NCBI GenBank assembly: GCA_951640195.1
Contig: OX621173.1
Coordinates: 413,780 to 477,779, forward strand
Length of the DNA stretch: 64,000 bases
DNA from: Porpolomopsis calyptriformis
Lineage: Eukaryota; Basidiomycota; Agaricomycetes; Agaricales; Hygrophoraceae
Direction: 5' to 3'
The notes beneath the pieces were generated by a model. That model made no database searches, was not told where the DNA came from, and was given only the letters and a program-made list of their open reading frames with translations. Shown piece after piece: positions 55,099 through 64,000 of this stretch. The translations under genes and the position numbers were made by a program. How positions within the stretch are numbered: the first letter of the stretch is position 1; every line of letters begins with the position of its first letter.

Positions 55099-55369
55099 TA
55101 TGTCCATCATCATTTTTTCTTCTTTCAGAATTGTGTTGCATCAGGTAGCTTTATTCCAATTGGGTTGTATCATTTTTCTTGTCAGTGTATTCCATTGAAT
55201 TATACCTAGCTGTCTTATTTATCATGTGGATAGGCTTTGCAAGGTCTATTATGTGTTTATGCCATACAAGTTATCAATCAAGAGAAATATAAAAATGGAT
55301 TAGTGAGTAATGCTACTGTATAGTTTATACATAAACGCTAATCATCTCTATTCCTTTGCATTACACGAC

Positions 55370-57330
55370 ATGGCTCAAAAGGCTGCTAAAGAGTGAGAGG
55401 TAGCAAGAAGAGCTAGACTCAAAGCTAAGAAATCTCAGCCGAAGTCGAGCACACTAGAGATCTCTGAAGATGAACCTGATATAGACTCTCCAGTTTCTGT
55501 TCAAGTGACACAGCCCACCAATAGCTCATCCATCAAACCAATACCTTTGAAAATTCACATCCATTGCCCACAAACCATGTCTGGGATCAACACTAAATCA
55601 ACATCTACATCTACTCAACCTATCTGCAAATCCGCTCAACCTATTCACGCATCTACTCGACCCACCTGCCCATCTAAGCAAATCCTCAATGCCCTCATGG
55701 AAAAAATAGCGTCAATTGAGAACAATGATGAAGATACTGGTATTACAGATCTCAGTCAATCCAGCACTGCTGTTGAGGAGTCACAAGTTGAGGATGAAGA
55801 TGATCAATCCAAGGATCTTTATGAGGATCTTTACGAGGAAGAAGTCACCAAGGAGATTGAGATTGTCAAGTCAAAACTGCCAACTCAAAAACTTGCACTG
55901 AAGAGTAAGGCCAAGAAAGTACAACCTTGCAAGAAGACTGTGAATAGCGAATTGGAGAACCTTGGTGAGGATGAAGTTGAAGATGGCAATGAGGATAATC
56001 GTGAGTCTTTACAAATATCCCTTCTTTCTCTTATATTATTTGTATTATAGAGCTATTCTCGTTTACCCTTGAGGTGCTCAGCAAGTCAAAAGGGATGCAC
56101 ACAATAGACATTATCTTGTTAAGCATCACCTTGTTCAAACTCTCTGAAAAAACTGCAACTACTTTGAATATCCACCCAAGCATGCTACATCTACAGTATT
56201 GTTTCAGCTTAGACCCAAAGGAGATGTTACCCTGTGATCTTACTACAGACCACCAATTCAAAATGTTCATTGTCCTTCTCCGCCCCCTCATTGTCCCCCC
56301 ATTATTAGCCAGCAGTGTTCATTCCAAGAAGCAAATGAAAACCCTCACTGTCCAGGTATTCAATAAGGGCGATAGCCCATTTTTGGGACAAATCAAGACC
56401 AAGGTAAGTTGCATATGTACTTATACAAAATATATCTAACTTTCCATTACAGGGTGCTGGTTCTATGAAACTAAAATCAGTCAATGCAGAGAAGGATCAG
56501 GCACAGGCTGACGTGGAAGTTTTTTTTGAGAGAAGGATGGCAGTGCATAAGGTCATCTCTGATCATTGGACATGCAACAAGCATAGCACCGAAGGCAAGC
56601 CTGTCTTGTGCTATAAAGAAGCCTCCAATGGGGAATGCTATCCAATCACTGACTACAATCTCAATTTTTGGGCTGCTTGTCATGTATGCAATCATTCAAG
56701 CTACGACTATTCTTATACTGACTCTCTCAAGATTTGAGATCCCATTCTCAACCCGGTTGACCGAAAGCTAGATAAACTCAACCTATTACAGAGTGGTTCA
56801 CGATCTCAAGTACCTGCTACCAAACTTCATGAGTATGAATAAACCCCTGTGGTACCCCTTTATGGGCACAATCCCCCCCACGGCCCACCTTTGTTCTACC
56901 CTTCCTATCATGTCAATCCCGCATATGTTCATCATCTGGGTCCTGGATATGGCCCTCCACCCCCTAGTTATCTTCAGCAACACGTTGGCCCTGCACATGC
57001 ACCTGCCGCCCCAAAGCAAACCATACCATACCCCCCCATACCGGACTGGCTTAAGTACTGTGACCAGCATCCTCATCGCAGTGGTGCAAATCTTAGTACT
57101 TATGCAAATAAGTTTACTGACCAAGGGTATTGCTGTATCAATTAACTCAGCAGGGTGTGTGTTACTATCCAAGATCTCTCAAGCTGGCTTTCGATTGGCC
57201 CAGGAACGGCTGACTTGATTGTTGGCTATGCTGAAGAAGACTGTGACCTTATCAAGATCGGTCAGTTTTCAATGGATGTAGCTGGCGGATTGGAGGCAGG
57301 CGAACATGTGGGGAGTACTTGAAACTTGTG
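55370..57330 (+). pseudogene. Multi-exon gene of an unknown Agaricomycete family, possible SAM-like C-terminus
   Basis: ATG at 55370 (MAQKAAKE, then TGA, probably from CGA), followed by a long open frame rich in Ser/Thr and acidic residues (YEDLYEEEVTKEIEIVKSKL). Introns 56001-56050 (GTGAGT) and 56404-56452 (GTAAGT) keep the frame. The middle has VLSKSKGMHTIDIILLSITL, LQYCFSLDPKEMLPCDLTTD, then EVFFERRMAVHKVISDHWTC and WAACHVCNHS. After a TGA (56735) a Pro/Tyr/His-rich segment (GPGYGPPPPSYLQQH) leads to IPDWLKYCDQHPHRSGANLS, a possible SAM-like helical end (DLSSWLSIGPGTADLIVGYA). Two to three stops only, so decay is recent. Function unknown. Confidence 0.5.
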
Positions 57331-57409
57331 GGTTTTATAGATTTTCTTCCTTCACATCTTTTTTTCGAATGAGTTTAACATTCTCTTTTCGTGTGTTTAA
57401 CCACTGTCC

Positions 57410-58141
57410 TCATGTTATTCTGATACTTATAATGCACTCAACATTGCAGCACTTATTAGAATGCATGTGATTGAGAAGAGTAAACGTATCTAGAAGTTTC
57501 ATCTTCTTTATTTGCAGTTGAAAGGTCTCCATCTCTGCCTTCTGTGCTAAGATAATGTCGGTCTTGTTTGCCTGCTGTTCCCCTTCCTTCTTAGGCAAGT
57601 AATGTTATGTAGCCCCTTGCATCTCCATCATTCCTCAAAACTCGCCATGTCATCCAACTACACAAGATTCTGTGGAACAAGCTGCCGCGGCATATTATAC
57701 TGTTAGCAGGAGTAAATATTATTGAAACAGCTAGAGAAAAGCGACAGACCAGAAGATCATGCTTCTTGTTGCCATGCATAATAAGATGCGCCAGACCCAG
57801 CTGGGGTGTTACTATAGGAGAGTGATAATGCAGATATATCACCGTTTGGTGATTTGGGTGAGGTGTTTGTGGTTGCACCAACTCCCCATAATCATAAATA
57901 AGCCCAGGTTGTTGATGGTGAACATCAACAGGATGTGCCTGGGGACATGCTGTGATACAGGTTGGCCGAGTTGGCACTGGTGAAACCACTAGGTGAAGTG
58001 TAGAGAGAAGGATCTGAAAGACAGTGATATATTTCGTAACCATACAGGTAATCAACGTAAGGCTCACGACCTGGAACATTGGAGTAGTAGGGAGCGAAGT
58101 CGGTCTGTGGATAAGTGTTATAGGGGGCCCAAGGATGTTGT
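57410..58141 (-). pseudogene. 3' part of an unknown minus-strand gene cut by chromovirus 2
   Basis: Minus strand from the LTR edge: Tyr/Pro-rich YPQTDFAPYYSNVPGREPYV, an intron-like GTATGG...TTTCAG, DPSLYTSPSGFTSANSANLY, then the C-terminal exon KTDIILAQKAEMETFQLQIK and KMKLLDTFTLLNHMHSNKCC to the TGA near 57410, which looks like a coiled-coil tail. The start would lie on the other side of the retrotransposon, beyond the window. Convergent with the gene ending near 57330. The 208-codon open frame 57591-58217 in another frame is a shadow. Confidence 0.45.
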
Positions 58142-58542
58142 TGTCATGGTCATAATTTTCTTTTCTTTCTCTTATCTTATCACATGCAAACCTGTATCTT
58201 ATCTTGGGATTCCCCACTGCCTTTCTCCGGGATTCCCTATTGCCTTTCTCCGGGATTCCCCACTACTCTACCTATATGTGGACATACTTCATTTCCATTA
58301 CATTTCAACCCCTTATGATTCGTCATTGATCATGATGACTCATTCTTATCTCTACCTCATGTTATATCACACTGACTCACACAGATAAGTAGTCAGTATA
58401 TAAAGAGTACCTCTTGTACGTATCAGACTTTAAGTCTGATTCCTCGTTAGCTTACTCATAACAAGGACTTGGAACCATACTCTATATCTCTTGGGACAGA
58501 ACACCCGAAGTAAAACGCATTCCGAACAACCAGTTTATAACA
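58142..58542 (+). repeat. 5' LTR of chromovirus 2
   Basis: 401 bp. Contains two GGGATTCCC-containing short tandem units (GGGATTCCCCACTGCC / GGGATTCCCTATTGCC, near 58206-58262), TATATAAA (58397-58404) and the self-primer word AAGTCTGATTC (58432-58442). Confidence 0.88.
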
Positions 58543-58543
58543 A

Positions 58544-58554
58544 GAATCAGACTT
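58544..58554 (+). other. Primer-binding site for self-priming (GAATCAGACTT)
   Basis: Two bases after the LTR; exact complement of AAGTCTGATTC in the LTR, 28-35 bp below the TATA box. Compared with copy 1 both partners have changed together. Confidence 0.8.
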
Positions 58555-58987
58555 CCTTCTGGTTCTCTCCCACTTGCTTATCCAAACACTCTCCGTCACT
58601 GTGATCATCAACATCACCTTTTGACTTCTACCCATTTCCATCCTGGCTTCTACCGACAACTCTGACACTGAACAATATGAAGACCCTCTCTCAAGATCAA
58701 CCTTTTCAGCTACCATCCAAGATCAAGAACCTTCCTTTTCCTCTGATCTTGAAGAAGCTCTAGCTGTTCCAACCCCAACTCCCACTCCTGCCCCCCTAGG
58801 ACCGTGAACTTGATCAAGAACAAGAGGACTCTTCTCTTCATCTTCAGCCCCAGCAACAAGACCAGTTCATCAACAAACTGCTACCCCACCAGGATGATAT
58901 GGTTCCCTTTACTCCCAACTTTCCTCTGTGACATCAACACCAACACCAACAGCTCCAGCGACTCCACAACAACCGACATCTACCAAC

Positions 58988-60136
58988 ATGTCAGGAACAT
59001 CCACCAATGCCCCCACCAACCCCCCTACTATTGATATCACGACCTTGATGGCTACCGTTCACCAACTTGAACAAACCATCACCCAACAACAACAGCTGAT
59101 TGCCCAGCTCCAGCAACAACCTCAACAACCTGTTCCTCCACCCATACAACCTCCCCTACCTCAACAACCTGCTCCTCCCCCCATAAAGATAGCCAAACCC
59201 GATGAATACGACAGGTCTGCAGCCAAGTGTCTCAATTTTATCCAGGCTTGTCGTCTAGTCCTTGACAACAGCCAGTGGTCCAACAGACAAAAGATTACCT
59301 ATGTCTTGTCATTCATGAAGATCGGTGTCGCCCAATCATGGGCTCGACAGCAGACCCGAGAATTCAATCATACCCAATGGGTTGGGGCTGACTACAAGGA
59401 TTTTATGGCGGAAATCGAAGAATGTTTCGGAGATGTTAATGCTAAGGCGACAGCACAGGTTAAGATACAAAAGGTAACGCAAGGATCTTCCACTGTGGAC
59501 AATTATAATGTACGATTTGGAGCTCTTGCAGAAGAAACCGGATTTAACGATGACGCACTCAAAACTTTTTACCGGAATGGCCTTGATCCCTGGATCCTCG
59601 AGAGGATCTATGGTCTTGATCCTATCCCAGCCACCCTCAATGCTTGGAAGCGAAAAGCTTCCATCTTCGATTGACAATGTCTCGAGCTCGCACTTGAGCG
59701 TCATGCCGCTCCCCGGAGTAACTACTATACTCCCAGGGAAACCATGGCTCGAACGACGACCCGAACTCCCTCCTCTGCTCCTGTCAAACAGGAGACAGCT
59801 TCCTCTTCATCAATATCACATGTTCCGAGAGGCAACTGCTATTGCTGCGGAGAACCAGGTCATTGGGTGAACAAGTGTCCAAATACCTCTTTCGCCCCTT
59901 CTTCGTCAGCACACCCACCAAGTAGTGCCCCTGCCGGACGATGAGGAGGAAGACCAAACACAGGGCAAGGTCGAGGACGAAGCATGCAAGGTATCGAAAC
60001 AGAGCAAGCCGACGAAGTGGTTTCCTCAGCTACTATGGAGGAAACTATTCAAGTGGTGGACAACTGCGGGATCGATTGCTGGCCGAAGGAGAGAAAAGCT
60101 CAGCTCGTCAAGGAACTGAAAGAACAGGGTTTTTAA
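58988..60136 (+). pseudogene. gag: gag of chromovirus 2 (two TGA)
   Basis: First in-frame ATG is MSGTSTNAPTNPPTIDITTL; the frame is open upstream without ATG, as in copy 1. A Gln-rich coiled coil (TVHQLEQTITQQQQLIAQLQ) and Pro/Gln linker precede the capsid domain (KIAKPDEYDRSAAKCLNFIQ, VDNYNVRFGALAEETGFNDD). TGA stops at 59672-59674 and about 59941. CCHC knuckle CYCCGEPGHWVNKC. The C-terminus KELKEQGF-TAA (60134-60136) matches the copy 1 ending. Confidence 0.88.
60128..60136 (+). promoter_or_regulatory. Putative -1 frameshift site (GGT TTT TAA)
   Basis: Same configuration as in copy 1: slip of the P-site TTT by one base at the gag stop gives TTT TTA AGG in the pol frame. Confidence 0.6.
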
Positions 60137-63100
60137 GGAGTCCGAACGTTTCGCCTGCTGTTACGGACGAATCTACTCAAGAATGTATCACCACCCCATG
60201 CAATCTATTTCAAATTCTTGGTACTCTTGAAGAAGGCAATCTCAGACTCATTTTGGATGTTTGGATTGAAGCTACTGATACTGGTCGACGTGTTCCGGCC
60301 ACTGCTCTGGTTGATAGTGGAGCCTCTGGAAATTTCATGGATGAATCTTTCGCAACTCGCCACAACTTTACTCTAACACGATTGGAAACCCCAATCCCTG
60401 TACAGAATGCCGATGGATCTGAAAACCGAGGAGGACCCATCGAGAACAATATTGATATTTGGTTAGAGGCTCCTGGAGGACACAATGAATGGATCCGATT
60501 AGAAGTGACTGATCTCGGATCTAAGATGGATATTATCCTCAGCTTCCCGTGGCTCAAAAAGCACAACCCCAACATCGATTGGAAAGAGGCAACACTGGCT
60601 CTGGATAGCAAAGATTTCCCTCTTCCACGATGGATAGTCGATGATGCGGAACCACTGGGAATGGAATCGGTCACGCTGGCCATGAATCGACGTGTATCAA
60701 AGTTGGATGAATCCCGAGCCAGCATGGTGGAAGAAGATATGTGAAAGTTTGTACCGGAGGTATACTGGAGAGACTACTCTAGCATCTTTGCCAAAGAATC
60801 CTTCGACCGCCTTCCACCGCATTTGGAATTCGACCACGCCATAGAACTGGACGAAACTTTCAGACCAGTCAAAGGCACGAAATACGCAATGTCCCCTCTT
60901 GAGATGGATCACCTACACAAATTCATCGACGAAAACCTATCCACTGGATGAATACGGACTTCCAAGTCAAAGCAAGTCTCTCCATTCTTCTTTGGAAAGA
61001 AAGCTGAAGAAGTGAATGCTAAAGGTAAGAACACTGGCTTACGCCCTATTAAAGATTACCACTACCTTAACGAACATACGGTCCCTGACCATTACCCCCT
61101 CCCTCTACTCCACCAAATCCTCCAACGACCAAAGCTTTTGACAGCATCTCTGTTTACGGTCATGGATATCCAATGGGGATTCAATGACATCAGGATTAAG
61201 GAAGGCGATGAATGGAAAGCTGCTTTTATCACTGAAGCAGGTGCCTTTGAACCCACCATTATGTTCTTTGGTTTGCGTAACTCTCCAGCCACCTTTCAAC
61301 GGATGATCGACACAAGATTCAAAGAAGTCCTAGACTCTGGAAATGTTTTCATTTATATTGATGACGTGCTTGTTTGTGGAGATGATTTACAAGAATTGCG
61401 ACATTGGACTTTCAAAACCCTGAACATTATGAAGAGACACGGTCTCTCATGTAAACCCATCAAATGCCAGTTCGAGAAGGAAGAAGTCATTTATCTCGGA
61501 GTTGTCCTATCCAAAGGACAAATCACCACCAATCCAAAGAAGGTCGACGCTATCATGTCTTGGCCTGTTCTAGAAACAGTGAAACAACTCCAATCCTTCT
61601 TAGGCAGTGTGAACTTTTGGCGGAGATATATCAAGGGTTTTTCCAAAGTCGCTACCCCTCTCTACGAACTCTTGCACAATGAAACTGTGTGGGAATGGAC
61701 TCCCCGAAGACAAGAAGCCTTCGACAATATCAAATCCCTTTTGACAAACGCGCCTGTCCTCCATATTCCTGATCGCGATCTCCCTTATTGCCTAGAGACC
61801 AACGCTTCCATCATTGGAATCGCAGGAATACTCTCCCAGCTTCACGACGGACACTGGAAACCTGTTGGCTATTATTCAAGATCTACCTCTCCTGCCGAAA
61901 AGAACTACCCAACCCACGATCTAGAGCTCCTAGTGATCATTGACTCTTTCAAACAGTGGTACCACCTCCTTGAAGGAGCAAGACACGACATTCTCATCAG
62001 GACAGACAGTTTGGCTTTACGATATTTCTCCAAGAATCTTCGCTTATCGAATTGCCAAACTCATTGGTCTGAATATCTGTCCAGATTCGGGTTCAAAATC
62101 AAATACGTTCCAGGTAGGAAGAACAAAGCCAATGGCTTATCCAGACGCCCGGATTACTTGCCCAACGACAAAGCCGATGTGGAGAACGAAGTTCTGATAG
62201 CATGCAACTGATGGGTAAATTCAATTGTCAAATTGTCGAATTCAAGCCTTCTCTCTAGATTACGCTTCAAAATCCCACTCCCACAGAAGATCCAAGATAA
62301 ACTCGAGGATGCCTCACTCACTTGGACCCAAGCTGATGGGCTTGTACGCGATGTTGAAGGTCGAATAGTGGTGCCAGAGGAAGTATCTTTGCACACAGAC
62401 ATTATACGACTGTCCCACGCCTACCCCCACGCTGGCCACCCTGGCATTGAGAAGATGAAGGAACTCGTACTTCGTAATTTTATTTGGGATGGTGCCCCAC
62501 AAGACATCACCAACTACGTTCGATCCTGTCCAGCTTGTCAACAAAACAAGAACTTCCCCTCGAAGCCGTCAGGACTACTCCAACCCATACCCCCTTCTAC
62601 AGAACCATGGAAAGAAATCACTGTCGATCTCATCGTCGAACTCCCCAAGTCACAAGGCTATGATGCTGTGATGGTCATTGTCGATCGCTTCACTAAACGT
62701 GCTCACTTCATTCCGACAACATCCAATCTTTCATCAGAAGGCGCTGCGAAACTCTTTCGGAATCACATCTGGAAACATCATGGATGGCCCCAAAAGGTTA
62801 TATCCGATCGTGGAGTACAATTTGCGTCCAAATTCACAGAAGCCCTCAATAACTCCTTAGGGATCATCTCCGGTCTCTCCACTGCGTATCATCCTCAAAC
62901 AGATGGTCAAACGGAATGTACCAATCAAGAACTCGAAGTTTACTTACGTTTCTATACCAACTTCATGCAGGACGACTGGTCGGAATGGCTCGCTTCTATG
63001 GAATTTGCCTACAACAATTGACAACACTCTGCAACTTCACAATCACCATTCTATATGGAATATGGACGTCATCCCCATCTCCCCACGACTATTCTGGATC

Positions 63101-63678
63101 AAAGCAACGTGCCTGCAGCCAATACCTTTCATGAATGCCTCACACGTGCACAGCAAAACGCCGAATGATCTTTACAGAAGACAATGGAATCGATGAAGAA
63201 ATACGCTGATCATAAACGGAAATCTTCACCCTCCTATGAAGAAGGAGATCTGGTCTGGTTGGATACCAAGAATATCAAGACGACACGACCCTCGAAGAAG
63301 CTGGACAATCGACGAACCGGACCATTCAAGGTCTTGAAGAAGATATCGGACCTTGTCTATCTGATCGACATTCCTAAAACATGGAGACTGCACCCAGTCT
63401 TTCACGTTTCACTCCTGAGACCCAACGTCGGAAATGAATTGCTCCACCCTGATGTCATCAACACATCACAACCTCCTCCTGATCTGATCGAAAATAAAGA
63501 AGAATATGAGGTTGAATCCATATTACAACATTCCGGAGCTAAATGACACCAAAAATACTTGGTCAAATGGAAAGGCTATCTAATCAAAGAAGCCACTTGG
63601 GAAGACCGATTGAACATTTTATGACACACCAAGGAAATTGTGAAGACGTACGAAGATTCAATTCAAACAGCAACCTGA
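60137..63678 (+). pseudogene. pol: pol of chromovirus 2 (seven internal TGA)
   Basis: Frame -1 to gag. Protease DSGASGNFMDESF; RT with VPDHYPLPLL, MDIQWGFNDIRI, FGLRNSPATFQRM and catalytic YIDD (near 61357); RNase H (LETNASIIGIAGI, where the family Asp of TDAS is Asn; HDLELLVIID; RTDSLALRYF; NKANGLSRRPD); integrase HAYPHAGHPGIEKMKELVLR...CPACQ finger and DDE core (VDLIVEL, SDRGVQF, TECTNQELE); GPY/F (TGPFKVLKKISDLVYLID); chromodomain (YEVESILQHSG...YLVKWKGYLIKEATWED). TGA stops at 60742, 60949, 62209, 63019, 63166, 63544 and 63622; end at TGA 63676. Where copy 1 can be compared, several correspond to CGA or TGG. Confidence 0.92.
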
Positions 63679-63837
63679 TTCTATTCATTTGTTTGTCATC
63701 ATCCCATCTGCCAAGAATTGACCTCTATTTTTAGAACCACTCCTTATAAACTACAAGACGTCTCCGCTTTCCTTCACGACTCAATAACTTTGTTGCAACA
63801 ACCAAGACTACTCAACCAAAACCGCAACAACTTCATC

Positions 63838-64000
63838 ATGCCCGCTACACGATCCACACGATCCCCCTCCCCTCAAGTCACCATCCAGCATTCCGGACGA
63901 ATTCCCTTGTCTGCTGCCCACTCCCCTACCCCCAGTCCCTCCACTTCTACCTCCTCCACTCAACAATTACATCGACAAGCTCGTGCTCACACTGAAGATT
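63838..64000 (+). CDS. ORF3 of chromovirus 2, partial at window end
   Basis: ATG at 63838 in the same position after pol as in copy 1. The start MPATRSTRSPSP is basic and Ser/Pro-rich; the later STSSTQQLHRQARAHTED aligns loosely with STSSAYGEAELAGQLWQHNR-RARNRD of copy 1. It lacks the H3-like QTARKSTGG. Open to the window end. Shows that ORF3 is a feature of the lineage rather than a chance frame. Confidence 0.65.
   Translation, partial: MPATRSTRSPSPQVTIQHSGRIPLSAAHSPTPSPSTSTSSTQQLHRQARAHTED

Larger units (their letters stand above)
58142..64000 (+). mobile_element. Ty3-type chromovirus, copy 2 (older, truncated by window end)
   Basis: 5' LTR TGTCATGGTC...TTATAACA (58142-58542), then the same order as copy 1: self-primer site, gag, -1 shift, pol, ORF3. 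Nine TGA stops and no TAG or TAA interrupt gag and pol. The 3' LTR is outside the window. It is clearly diverged from copy 1 (a different subfamily) but with the same gene arrangement. The left flank is GTTGT; the target duplication cannot be checked. Confidence 0.95.

Noticed and set aside
57591..58217. 208-codon minus-strand ORF as a gene
   Set aside because: It crosses the LTR boundary at 58142 and another frame on the same strand gives a more protein-like, intron-containing reading, so it is probably a shadow.
59672..63678. Reassigned or recoded TGA codon in the chromoviruses
   Set aside because: All stops are TGA, but comparison with the sister copy shows CGA or TGG at several of the sites, and gag and pol of other genes in the window also end in TGA. 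Mutation is simpler.

Overview
This window looks like a transposon-dense, gene-poor (centromere- or subtelomere-like) stretch of a mushroom-forming basidiomycete (Agaricomycete). The evidence is short introns of 50-170 nt with GT...AG ends and CTAAC-type branch sites, a Helitron with canonical termini, two chromodomain Ty3-type retrotransposons, hAT and DDE_3-type transposase genes, and a DUF6532-like gene (a family I associate with Agaricomycetes). I cannot name the species from sequence alone. No intact housekeeping gene, rRNA or convincing tRNA gene was seen.

Layout. 1-5.8 kb: a Ty1/copia relic broken by a 1.7-kb mobile element (called E1.7 here), which is present in four copies (770-3007, 3981-5687, 7990-9698, 45912-47603). 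Two copies have perfect 5-bp target duplications. The other two have swapped duplications that record an inversion between them. 6-13.3 kb: an array of about 30-bp palindromes, then a decayed multi-exon gene (7709-13279) split by E1.7 copy C, with the same palindromes inside three of its introns. 14.5-18.3 kb: AGTAAG-type simple-sequence DNA, a decayed minus-strand gene and minisatellites. 18263-30557: a Helitron whose Rep/helicase gene is split by a young 6.67-kb chromovirus (21763-28428). 30.6-39.2 kb: minisatellite, copia gag relic, a second palindrome cluster, a second AGTAAG block, a Ulp1-like protease relic and a decayed plus-strand gene. 39.8-48 kb: AAGTACTTGA repeats, two solo LTRs of one family, a DUF6532-like pseudogene and another minus-strand gene broken by E1.7 copy D and a solo LTR. 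48.7-57.3 kb: hAT pseudogene, a Pumilio-repeat pseudogene, an intron-containing DDE transposase gene and a multi-exon gene with a possible SAM-like C-terminus. 58142-64000: a second, older chromovirus, cut off by the window end.

How the parts relate. The two chromoviruses share an architecture: gag with a CCHC knuckle; pol (protease, RT, RNase H, DD35E integrase, chromodomain) reached by a -1 shift at T-TTT-TAR on the gag stop; and a third ORF between pol and the 3' LTR. Both show Tf1/sushi-like self-priming, with an 11-nt mRNA 5' end that co-varies with the primer site. ORF3 of the young copy starts with a 9-residue exact match to the histone H3 tail around lysine 9 (QTARKSTGG), next to a coiled coil and downstream of a chromodomain integrase. 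I regard this as the most exciting observation, followed by E1.7 and the intronic palindromes.

Most older sequence is CpG-poor and full of C-to-T/G-to-A type changes, while the young chromovirus is CpG-rich. This suggests methylation or RIP-like decay of repeats.
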